The notes under the pieces are model-generated. The model saw only the letters and a program-made list of their open reading frames with translations, had not been told where the DNA came from and searched no databases. Positions 5,727 through 12,267 of a stretch of DNA of 13,585 nt are shown piece after piece. Source of the DNA: Thermosulfurimonas sp. (lineage in GTDB: Bacteria > Desulfobacterota > Thermodesulfobacteria > Thermodesulfobacteriales > Thermodesulfobacteriaceae). Location of the stretch: positions 1 through 13,585 of the forward strand of contig WFPH01000196.1 in assembly GCA_015487645.1 (NCBI GenBank), given 5' to 3'. Numbering within the stretch: the first letter of the stretch is position 1; each line of letters opens with the position of its first letter. Position numbers and translations under genes: made by a program.

Positions 5727-7787
5727 ATGGATCTCATTCGCATAAAACCCGGCATGGAACCGGCCGAAATCGTAAGGCTTCTCAGGGAAAGTGACCGCAT
5801 TTTCTTTACTTCCACTTCCCTCCGGGATGCCGGACAATCCGATTACAAGAACAGACACCGCCTGATTGACCTCAAGACCCTCTGTCCCATCTATAACGAG
5901 ATGGGCCTTTTCAGCGTGGAGTGTCACGGCGGGGCCCGCTGGCATGTGGGGATCATGAACCGCAGGGAGAGCCCCTTCGAGGAGCTGCGCACCTACCGCC
6001 GTCTCATGCCTAATGTCATGCTCCAGACCCTCATCCGGGAGACCAATCTCTGGGGCTATCGGCCCTATCCCCGGAACGTCATCGAGTACGTGGTCTCGCG
6101 GGTGGACATCGATCTCTGGCGATGTTTCTCCTTCCTGAACGACATCCGGAACATGCGCACGGTGGCCGAAGTGGTCATGAAGCGGGACAAACTCTTCGAG
6201 CCCGCCATCTCCTTTACCGATGCCGACTGGGCGGACAATGCCTACTATCTCCGGGTGGTGGACGAGATCGTGGCCCTCTGCGGAGGCACGGACGAGATCA
6301 TCCTCTGCATCAAGGACATGGCCGGGGTGGGCAGCCCCGAACGCATTCGCAGTCTGGTCTCGGCCATCAAGGACAAGTATCCCGAGCTCGTGATCCACTA
6401 TCACCGCCATGCCACCGACGGCTTGGCCCTTCCGGCTTACAAAGCGGCGGTTGAGGCCGGGGTGAAGATCATAGACGTGGAGGAGGATTCGCTCTGTCGG
6501 TTTTACGGCCAGCCCCCTATGCTTTCGGCCTACGCCTATCTCACCGAGGCGGGCTTCAAGGTAAACCTCAACCCGCGCCTTGCGGAGCTTGCGGTCCAGA
6601 AGGTGCGGGAGTGGATCAATTACTACGATTGGGCGGAGTCTCCCTTTAAGGGCTTCGACTACATGGTGGTGAAACACCGCATGCCCGGCGGGGCCTTCCC
6701 CTCCTCCTTCGAGCAGGCGGAAAAAAACGGTTTTCTCCACCTCATGCCCTACATCCTGGAGCTCATGTCCTATTACAACCGCATCGTGAAGTATTTCGAC
6801 GTTACGCCCGGCTCCCAGATCACTTGGGTGACCTGTTCCGGGATCGTGAACCGTTACGCCAAGGAACACGGTGAGGCCGGGGTACGGCATATCCTGGATC
6901 TCCTGCGGCGGTTTGTGGAGGAAAAGAACTGTGATTTCGAGGCCATGAGCGAGGAGGAACAGGCCGAGCTCCTTGAGCTTTTCAAGACCGCCCCCGGGGA
7001 CTTCAAGAATCTCATCCTGGGTAAATACGGGCGTCTGCCCGCGGGCTGGCCGGACGAGTGGGTTTACCGTAGCGCCTTCGGAGATCAGTGGCAGGAAAAG
7101 CTAGCCGAGCGCACGGAGGAAAGTCCGTTAGAGACCGTGCCGGAAGAGGATCTCGAACGGGCCCGGGAAGAACTGGCCCAGAAGCTGGGCCGCGAGCCTA
7201 CTGAGGAGGAGTTCATCATCTATCTCATGCATCCCAAGGACGCTCTGGCCTTCTTCGAGTTCTTCGAGAAGTACGGCGAGGCCTCCTACGTATTACCCTC
7301 GCCGGTCTTTCGCTATGGCCTGCGCAAACCCGGGGACAAGGTGGAATTCACCTTCCAGGGCAAGCCCTACACCATCGAGCTGGTCTCGATAGGGGCCGAG
7401 CACGACGGTGTCATACATGTGGTGGTGAAGATCAACAATAAGACCCGGGTCTTTGAAGTAGCTACTCCGCGCGTGAAGAAAAAAGAGGTGCGCATGGCCA
7501 AGGGCCCGAACGAGATTGGCTCCCCCATCAAGGGGAATGTCTGGCGCTTAGGAAACCCCAAGCGGGGCGAGCTCAAGGTGGGTGACATTTATCACAAGGG
7601 CGAGGAGATTGCCAATCTCGAGGCCATGAAGATGGAGACCCCGGTCTATGCGCCTTTCGACTGCGTGGTCGAGGAAATTTGCGTCAAGGTGAACGAAAGC
7701 GTGGTGGAGGGACAGTTACTCTTCGTGGTGAAGCCCCTGGAGGAGTATACCCCCAAGGAGCCCCCGGCCAACTTAGGGGAGAATTAG
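5727..7787 (+). CDS. Divergent carboxyltransferase-biotin carrier subunit (pyruvate carboxylase subunit B-like)
   Basis: This 686-residue protein joins a carboxyltransferase TIM barrel of the pyruvate carboxylase/transcarboxylase 5S/oxaloacetate decarboxylase alpha type to a C-terminal biotin carrier domain. Residues 33-43 read RDAGQSDYKNR (family RDAHQS). Asp34, Lys196 (CIKDMAG) and His224/His226 (HYH) match the family's metal site; Gln37 and Arg104 are also kept. The Thr-Ser of the family TSQPP, which carries the proton-shuttling Thr of pyruvate carboxylase, is Tyr260-Gly261 here (YGQPP), and GGATFD is GGARWH (68-73). The conserved barrel ends by about residue 470. The biotin domain has EAMKMET with the biotinyl Lys at 635. 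The partner biotin carboxylase ends 10 bases upstream. I start at the ATG at 5727, supported by AAGGAGGG; an upstream in-frame start at 5664 lies inside the previous gene. Pyruvate carboxylation to oxaloacetate is the default guess; another 2-oxoacid is possible. Confidence 0.85.
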   Translation: MDLIRIKPGMEPAEIVRLLRESDRIFFTSTSLRDAGQSDYKNRHRLIDLKTLCPIYNEMGLFSVECHGGARWHVGIMNRRESPFEELRTYRRLMPNVMLQTLIRETNLWGYRPYPRNVIEYVVSRVDIDLWRCFSFLNDIRNMRTVAEVVMKRDKLFEPAISFTDADWADNAYYLRVVDEIVALCGGTDEIILCIKDMAGVGSPERIRSLVSAIKDKYPELVIHYHRHATDGLALPAYKAAVEAGVKIIDVEEDSLCRFYGQPPMLSAYAYLTEAGFKVNLNPRLAELAVQKVREWINYYDWAESPFKGFDYMVVKHRMPGGAFPSSFEQAEKNGFLHLMPYILELMSYYNRIVKYFDVTPGSQITWVTCSGIVNRYAKEHGEAGVRHILDLLRRFVEEKNCDFEAMSEEEQAELLELFKTAPGDFKNLILGKYGRLPAGWPDEWVYRSAFGDQWQEKLAERTEESPLETVPEEDLERAREELAQKLGREPTEEEFIIYLMHPKDALAFFEFFEKYGEASYVLPSPVFRYGLRKPGDKVEFTFQGKPYTIELVSIGAEHDGVIHVVVKINNKTRVFEVATPRVKKKEVRMAKGPNEIGSPIKGNVWRLGNPKRGELKVGDIYHKGEEIANLEAMKMETPVYAPFDCVVEEICVKVNESVVEGQLLFVVKPLEEYTPKEPPANLGEN

Positions 7788-8098
7788 TAAATTTCCCGGA
7801 GGAGGTCGGAAATCATGGCCCGGGCGACCTTCTCCGGGGCCACCTCATAGGTCCCGCTTTCTATCTGCCGTCGCAGGGCCTCTACTTTTTCCTCGCGCAC
7901 CTCGGGGATCTCCCGGGCCCTGGCCCGGGCCTCTTCCACCATTTGCCTGCTGCGAAGCTCCACCCGATCGCCGCTTTCGGCGGCCTGGCCTCTCTCCGGG
8001 GTGTTCCCTCGTATCCTTTCAGGTTTTCCACTTTTGCCGGACCTTTCCACCCCCTGGGCCGGGGTCTGTAAATAGGGAAGAACGTCTTTGATTTTCAT
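7784..8098 (-). CDS. flgM: Anti-sigma-28 factor FlgM
   Basis: FlgM binds the flagellar sigma factor FliA (sigma-28) and holds it inactive until the hook-basal body is finished and FlgM is exported. The 104 residues match the usual 90-110. The N-terminal half (1-43) is polar and low in structure, as expected for an exported, partly disordered protein. The C-terminal half carries the sigma-binding region: DRVELRSRQ (44-52), then IPEVREEKVEALRRQIESGTYEVAPEKVARAM (about 64-95), the family signature. The ATG at 8098 has AAGGAG 8 bases upstream. The stop codon overlaps that of the convergent carboxyltransferase gene. It follows a 56-residue partner gene by a few bases, and both lie downstream of a sigma-28 promoter, giving the usual feedback loop. 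No other flagellar genes are in the window. Confidence 0.93.
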   Translation of the reverse strand: MKIKDVLPYLQTPAQGVERSGKSGKPERIRGNTPERGQAAESGDRVELRSRQMVEEARARAREIPEVREEKVEALRRQIESGTYEVAPEKVARAMISDLLREIY

Positions 8099-8101
8099 GG
8101 C

Positions 8102-8272
8102 CTATTCTCCTTTGTAAAATTGGCTCTCGGCTAGTTTCTTTCGCGCCTCTTCCGAGATGCTTACCCGATCTTCCACTGCCTCGGCCTCCTTCTTCTTGAG
8201 AAGGGGGCCTCTGACTCCCTTTCTTTCATATATTTTAATGACTTCCTTAAGATCCGGAAAGCTTATGGTCAT
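8102..8272 (-). CDS. Small FlgM-associated protein (DVU0524-like), 56 residues
   Basis: This short gene encodes MTISFPDLKEVIKIYERK followed by a Lys/Glu-rich stretch and DRVSISEEARKKLAES near the C-terminus (about 35-50). The DRV-(x)-(I/L)-S-EEAR pattern resembles the DRVELRSRQ stretch of the neighbouring FlgM, and small proteins of this kind next to flgM are known in sulfate reducers as the DVU0524 family; I recognise it from that pattern and position, not from a search. No signal peptide or membrane segment is seen. The ATG at 8272 has a modest AAGGG upstream; an alternative ATG 19 bases upstream runs into a stop at once. It ends 3 bases before the flgM start codon, so the flgM ribosome binding site lies within its end. 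It is the first gene after the sigma-28 promoter at 8307-8333. A role in flagellar regulation is inferred. Confidence 0.75.
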   Translation of the reverse strand: MTISFPDLKEVIKIYERKGVRGPLLKKKEAEAVEDRVSISEEARKKLAESQFYKGE

Positions 8273-8306
8273 GGCACCCTTGCACCCATAATCCTTCTAT
8301 TATTAA

Positions 8307-8333
8307 ATATCGGCAGAGTCCTCAAAAACTTTA
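8307..8333 (-). promoter_or_regulatory. Sigma-28 (FliA) flagellar promoter
   Basis: On the minus strand TAAAGTTT (8326-8333) and GCCGATAT (8307-8314) are separated by exactly 11 bases. The enterobacterial FliA consensus is TAAAGTTT-N11-GCCGATAA, so 15 of 16 bases match. It points at the FlgM-associated gene (ATG at 8272) and flgM, the expected late flagellar target. The leader would be about 28 bases. Confidence 0.88.
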
Positions 8334-8338
8334 ACTCC

Positions 8339-8572
8339 ATGGCTGAGTTCTGGAGAATTCTAAACCTGGCTCTTTCTTCCCCCCTTTACTTCCATACCAG
8401 AATGTTTAACCCTTTTAAAGGGGCCTTCCCGGAATCAAAGAAGGCGGAGCCGCGTTATGAAGGGGTGCCGCCGGAATTCAGCCTCTGGGGTAAAAGTCCC
8501 GGTTTTTACTACCGATACTTTGCGGAGCCGGAACGATTTTATCGGGGCCTGATCGTAGATCGGCGTCTTTGA
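8339..8572 (+). CDS. Small protein of unknown function (start uncertain)
   Basis: I do not recognise this protein. The open frame from 8339 gives 77 residues; the ATG at 8402 gives 56 (starting MFNPFKGAFPESKK). Neither has a Shine-Dalgarno, and the ATG at 8339 begins five bases past the opposing sigma-28 promoter, so I consider 8402 at least as likely. The C-terminal half is rich in aromatic residues and Arg (FSLWGKSPGFYYRYFAEPER, then FYRGL), with no Cys, signal peptide or membrane segment. Its TGA runs directly into the AAGGAGGGAG ribosome binding site of the ParB-like gene 13 bases downstream, which argues that it is a real, translationally coupled gene in that operon. A spurious open frame remains possible. 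Confidence 0.5.
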   Translation: MAEFWRILNLALSSPLYFHTRMFNPFKGAFPESKKAEPRYEGVPPEFSLWGKSPGFYYRYFAEPERFYRGLIVDRRL

Positions 8573-8585
8573 AGGAGGGAGAGTC

Positions 8586-9368
8586 ATGCGAGAGCTGGCC
8601 CAATTTGAGGACCCGGTAAAAAGGCAGCCCCTGAAACTAGCCATCTTCGAGATCGACGAAGTAGCGGTGCCTCCTTTTCAGCGGGACATATCGGAAGGAC
8701 TCAAGAAACATTTGGAACTGGCTATAGAGAAACTGGGTTTCATTACCCCCATTATCGTATGTCCCCACAACGGGCGATACTATGTGGTGGATGGGCAACA
8801 TCGTTTGGAGGCCCTCCGGGATCTGGGGGCCCGTGAAGTTCTGGCGGTCGTGGCGCCGGAGGAGCTTTATCTCAACATTCTTGAGTTCAATACCGAGAAA
8901 CCTCCCAACGTGAAGGAAAAATCCAAGCAAGCCTATCGTCTCTTTCAGGAGTTTTTGCAGGAATCTCCGGAGACCATTGAGGCCGATCTGTTCACTTACT
9001 TTAAGGAGCCCCAGTTTATTACCATTGGCTTCGTGCTGGAGGAATTGGAGCCCAGATTTCCGGCCAGCTTCTACGAGAGCTTGCTGGCGAAGATCGACCG
9101 TTTCCTTGAGGAACCCCTTTCGGAGGCCGCCGAAGAGCGACGCCGTCGCGCTCAGGCCCTGGTAGAGCTAAACCAGGAGGTCAACGCCAAGTACGCTGAG
9201 CTCGGCTGGACCAACGCTCTTCTCAAAGGGGAGATCGTGCGTAAGGCCGTCCAGCGGGCCTACGGGGTACGGGTGCGCACCATAGAGGACGAGTTCTACG
9301 AGGCTCTTGAGAGGGTGAAGGAGGCCTGTCGAAATCTCGGCCCCGAGGATTTCGGTGGAATGGAATGA
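8586..9368 (+). CDS. ParB/sulfiredoxin-fold protein without HTH domain
   Basis: The 260 residues begin with a ParB/Srx-type nucleotide-binding domain (about 17-92): FEIDEVAVPPFQRDIS, then ITPIIVCPHNGRYYVVDGQHRLEALRDLGAREVLAVV. The DGQHR box (69-73) is the family's nucleotide-phosphate motif. The helix-turn-helix and dimer domains of chromosomal ParB are absent. Instead a predominantly helical, Glu/Arg-rich domain (about 95-255) follows. Members of this fold include CTP-using segregation proteins, sulfiredoxin and free-serine kinases, so a DNA-segregation role should not be assumed, and no ParA is nearby. The ATG at 8586 has AAGGAGGGAG upstream. Its TGA overlaps the ATG of amrB in ATGA, so the two are translationally coupled, which suggests a joint function. 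The actual substrate is unknown. Confidence 0.8.
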   Translation: MRELAQFEDPVKRQPLKLAIFEIDEVAVPPFQRDISEGLKKHLELAIEKLGFITPIIVCPHNGRYYVVDGQHRLEALRDLGAREVLAVVAPEELYLNILEFNTEKPPNVKEKSKQAYRLFQEFLQESPETIEADLFTYFKEPQFITIGFVLEELEPRFPASFYESLLAKIDRFLEEPLSEAAEERRRRAQALVELNQEVNAKYAELGWTNALLKGEIVRKAVQRAYGVRVRTIEDEFYEALERVKEACRNLGPEDFGGME

Positions 9369-10558
9369 GTCCGGATTTTACGCCCGTTCTGAGACCGCTT
9401 GACCTCATTCCCTTTGAGTGGCAGGGCCGGCCCTCTCTGATTCTTCGTGATCCCCTGGGATACACCCAGGATTTCCTGGTGATCCCCCAGCCGCTGGCGC
9501 CCCTCCTGGCTCTCATGGATGGGCGGCATAATCTCAGGGATCTTCAGGTGGCGGCTACCCGGAGCCTGGGGCGCCTGGTCATGCTGGAGGAGATCGTCTC
9601 GCTGGTGGAAAAGCTGGAGTCTTACGGTTTTTTGGAAGGGGAGACCTTCCGGAAACGCAAGGAGACGGTGGAGGCCGAGTGGCGCGCGGCCCGGGTAAGA
9701 CCTCCGGCCTGCGCCGGGCGCTCCTATCCGGCGGACCGTCAGTCCCTTGAGGAATTTCTGGCCAGGATCCTTTCGGAGGAGGTTCCTTCTCCGGAAGGGA
9801 AGCCCCGGGTGCTTATCGCACCGCACCTGGATCTCGGTTCAGGAGCCCGGGGGTTTGCGGCGGCCTATCGGGCCCTTGAGCTTCCAAAAGGGGCCAGAGT
9901 GCTGCTCTTCGGCACAGGTCACCAACTGGCTCACCCCGTGTCCCTTCTAACCAAAGACTTTGAGACCCCACTGGGGACAGTTTCGGTGGATCGAGTCTTT
10001 CTTGAGGCCCTTGAGTCCCGGATCTCAAACTGTTTCCCGGATGACTTCGCCCACCGCAACGAACACTCCCTGGAATTTCAGATCCTTTTTCTCCGGTATC
10101 GCTTTTCCGATTTTCAGGTGATCCCCGTGCTTTTCGGGGCCATGGAGAGGTATCTGGCCGAAGGCCGGGACCCCTTTGAGGCCGAGCCCCTTTATCGGGA
10201 ATGGCTGGCGGCTCTGAGGGACCTCTGGGATGAAAAGACCTACCTGGTCCTCGGAATTGATTTTGCCCATCTCGGTCTCCGCTATGGTGATCCTAGGCCG
10301 GCAGGTGAGACCGAAGGCCGACGGGCCATAGCTCAGGATCGCCTTCTGCTCGAAGCCCTCTTTTCCGGCAACTACGACCGGTTTCTAGAGGAAGCTCGCC
10401 GAAGTCTCCCCTTTAAGGTTTGCGGGTTGAGTTGTCTTCTTTTCACGGCCAAACTGTTTGAAGGGCAAAACCTTCGGGGGCAAATCTATTACCAGGAGGC
10501 GGTGCCCTTTGGCCCGGGCTCTCTGGTATCTATTGCGGCCGCGGGGCTTTCGTTCTGA
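9365..10558 (+). CDS. amrB: AmmeMemoRadiSam system protein B (MEMO family) with N-terminal PqqD-like domain
   Basis: This 397-residue protein has a MEMO1/AmrB domain from about residue 112 to the end. Seen in order: AGRSYPAD (117-124), IAPHLDLGSG with His154, GTGHQLAHP with His186, FAHRNEHSLEFQ with His234, IDFAHLG (298-304) and KVCG with Cys353. His49, His81 and Cys244 of human MEMO1 bind metal, and the equivalents appear to be present. The N-terminal 100 residues contain LMDGRHNLRDL, a helix pair and EKLESYGFLEGE, which resembles a PqqD-like winged helix (the fold of RiPP recognition elements); this is pattern recognition only. AmrB usually occurs with an AMMECR1 protein and a radical SAM enzyme, neither of which is in the window. 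The gene overlaps the ParB-like gene by 4 bases and rsuA by 1. The biochemical function of the family is unsettled. Confidence 0.88.
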   Translation: MSPDFTPVLRPLDLIPFEWQGRPSLILRDPLGYTQDFLVIPQPLAPLLALMDGRHNLRDLQVAATRSLGRLVMLEEIVSLVEKLESYGFLEGETFRKRKETVEAEWRAARVRPPACAGRSYPADRQSLEEFLARILSEEVPSPEGKPRVLIAPHLDLGSGARGFAAAYRALELPKGARVLLFGTGHQLAHPVSLLTKDFETPLGTVSVDRVFLEALESRISNCFPDDFAHRNEHSLEFQILFLRYRFSDFQVIPVLFGAMERYLAEGRDPFEAEPLYREWLAALRDLWDEKTYLVLGIDFAHLGLRYGDPRPAGETEGRRAIAQDRLLLEALFSGNYDRFLEEARRSLPFKVCGLSCLLFTAKLFEGQNLRGQIYYQEAVPFGPGSLVSIAAAGLSF

Positions 10559-11271
10559 TGCGTCTCGATCGATGGCTGGCTGAAGCCGGTTTCGGTTCCC
10601 GTAAGGAAGTTAAAAGACTCATTCTCCGGGGACACGTCACCATTGACGGTCGTCGGGTGAGGGATCCGGCCTACAAAGTTCGGCCTGGAGAGCAGGTGGC
10701 GGTGGACGCCGAACCGGTGGAACCACCGACCCTCAAACGGTATTTTCGGTTTTACAAACCCAGGGGTTATGTAACCTCCACCCGCGATCCTCTTCCTACG
10801 GTCATGGAGTTTTTTCGGGAGATTCCGCGTCACGAAAGACTCTTTCCCGTGGGGCGCCTCGACCGAGACGCCGAAGGGCTTATTCTGGTTACTGACGACG
10901 GCGAACTGGCCCACCGCCTGCTTCATCCCAAGTATCGTGTCCCCCGGATTTATCTGGTGACGGTGGAGGGAGAGTTCCGGGAGGATGGGCTGACCAGTTT
11001 CCGGAAAGGCTTCGATCTCGGGAGACGCAAGACGCTTCCGGCCGAAGCCCGTATCTTGGAGAAAGGGGAGGGGACCACCCTGCTTGAGGTCACCCTTTTC
11101 GAGGGACAACCTCATCAGATAAAGCGCATGTTTGGGATCCTGGGCTACCGGGTAGTGGCTCTTAAACGTATCCGTTACGGTTCCCTGGAGCTAGGGGATC
11201 TGCGCCCCGGTGAATTTCGGGCCCTCACGCGGGAAGAGCTTTCGGCCCTGCGTAAGTGGGTTGGAGTTTGA
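10558..11271 (+). CDS. rsuA: RsuA/RluB-family rRNA pseudouridine synthase
   Basis: The enzyme isomerises a specific uridine in rRNA to pseudouridine. The 237 residues comprise an N-terminal S4 RNA-binding domain (1 to about 58: MRLDRWLAEAGFGSRKEVKRL, then VTIDGRRV) and the catalytic domain. KPRGYVTSTRD (67-77) and GRLDRDAEGLILVTDDGE (99-116) are diagnostic, with catalytic Asp102. EGQPHQIKRMFG and LRPGEFRALTREE are also typical. The start sequence, short length and KGFDL segment resemble RsuA (16S U516) more than RluB (23S U2605), but the two are close and I cannot separate them with certainty. The ATG shares one base with the amrB stop (TGATG), so translation is probably coupled. The gene ends 6 bases from the convergent fabH stop. 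Confidence 0.87.
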   Translation: MRLDRWLAEAGFGSRKEVKRLILRGHVTIDGRRVRDPAYKVRPGEQVAVDAEPVEPPTLKRYFRFYKPRGYVTSTRDPLPTVMEFFREIPRHERLFPVGRLDRDAEGLILVTDDGELAHRLLHPKYRVPRIYLVTVEGEFREDGLTSFRKGFDLGRRKTLPAEARILEKGEGTTLLEVTLFEGQPHQIKRMFGILGYRVVALKRIRYGSLELGDLRPGEFRALTREELSALRKWVGV

Positions 11272-11277
11272 AAGAGG

Positions 11278-12267
11278 TTACCAGCGCAGGAGCACAGCGG
11301 CCCAGGTGAAGCCTCCGCCGAACGAGACCATGAGGATCAGATCTCCCGGAGAGATTCGGCCTTCCTCCAGGGCTTCGTCGAGAGCGATGGGGATGCTGGC
11401 CGCGGACGTGTTGCCATACTTATGAATATTGATGAAGACCCTTTCCGGGGGAAGTTCAAGACGTTCCCGCAGGTACTCGATGATACGGATGTTGGCCTGG
11501 TGAGGGATGAGAAGAGCGATCTCGCGGGGATCCACCTGATTGCTCTCAAGGGCCTCCAGCGCCACGGCTTCCATGGCTCGCACGGCCTGTTTGAAGACCT
11601 CTCGGCCCTGCATGCGGATATAGTAATCCTCCTTGGGAATACGGGGATCACAGGGGGGATAGAGGGAACCGCAGCCCTTAAGGGTTAGGAGATGCCAGAG
11701 AGAACCGTCAGCATGAAGGTGGGTGGAAAGCACTCCTCTTTTACCGTCCGGGGATCCGGTGACCACTACGGCTCCAGCCCCGTCTCCGAAAAGGACGCAG
11801 GTGGTCCGATCTTCCCAATTTGTTTTGTGGGAAAGGACCTCGCTTCCGATCACTAAAATCTTGCGCTTGGGATCCTCGCGCACGAATTTGTCGGCAATGG
11901 AGAGGGCGTAAAGGAACCCGGAACAGGTGGCCGAAAGGTCGAAGGCCCCGGCCTGAACCGCCCCCAGGGCCTGTTGCACCAGGATGGCCACGGAGGGCAT
12001 AAGATAATCCGGAGTGAGGGTGGCCACGATGATGAGATCGAGCTCTTCGGGCGCAACGCCGGCCCTCTCTAAAGCCTTCCTGGCCGCGGTGATGGCCAGC
12101 TTGCTGTTGGACTCCCCCTCGGCCACGATCCGGCGTTCCTTTATACCCGTGCGCTGAGTGATCCATTCGTCTGAGGTCTCTACCATCTCTTCGAGATCTT
12201 GATTGGTGAGAACCCGTGAAGGGAGCGCCCGCCCGGTACCTAGGATGAAAGCTCCGGCTTTTCTCAT
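11278..12267 (-). CDS. fabH: Beta-ketoacyl-ACP synthase III (FabH)
   Basis: FabH condenses acetyl-CoA (or another acyl-CoA) with malonyl-ACP to start fatty acid synthesis. The 329 residues are of normal length. The catalytic triad is visible: Cys115 in LSATCSGF, His256 in IPHQANIR and Asn286 in KYGNTSAAS. The N-terminal GTGRALPSRVLTNQDLE and TSDEWITQRTGIKERR, CVLFGDGAGAVVV and the C-terminal SFGGGFTWAAVLL are all family hallmarks. The residue before the usual ACSGF Ala is Thr (ATCSGF), a minor variation. It is the last gene seen of the YceD-rpmF-plsX-fabH cluster. Its ATG overlaps the plsX TGA in ATGA, indicating translational coupling. No terminator hairpin is visible in the 6-base gap to the convergent rsuA. 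Confidence 0.97.
   Translation of the reverse strand: MRKAGAFILGTGRALPSRVLTNQDLEEMVETSDEWITQRTGIKERRIVAEGESNSKLAITAARKALERAGVAPEELDLIIVATLTPDYLMPSVAILVQQALGAVQAGAFDLSATCSGFLYALSIADKFVREDPKRKILVIGSEVLSHKTNWEDRTTCVLFGDGAGAVVVTGSPDGKRGVLSTHLHADGSLWHLLTLKGCGSLYPPCDPRIPKEDYYIRMQGREVFKQAVRAMEAVALEALESNQVDPREIALLIPHQANIRIIEYLRERLELPPERVFINIHKYGNTSAASIPIALDEALEEGRISPGDLILMVSFGGGFTWAAVLLRW

Noticed and set aside
5658..6890. A 410-codon open frame on the minus strand
   Set aside because: It is fully antisense to the carboxyltransferase, whose motifs are clear. The product is His/Gly/Asp-rich with no recognisable domain, as expected from the complement of GC-biased codons.
8586..9368. Chromosome-partitioning ParB
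   Set aside because: There is no helix-turn-helix, no dimer domain, no ParA and no parS-like site nearby; only the N-terminal nucleotide fold is shared.
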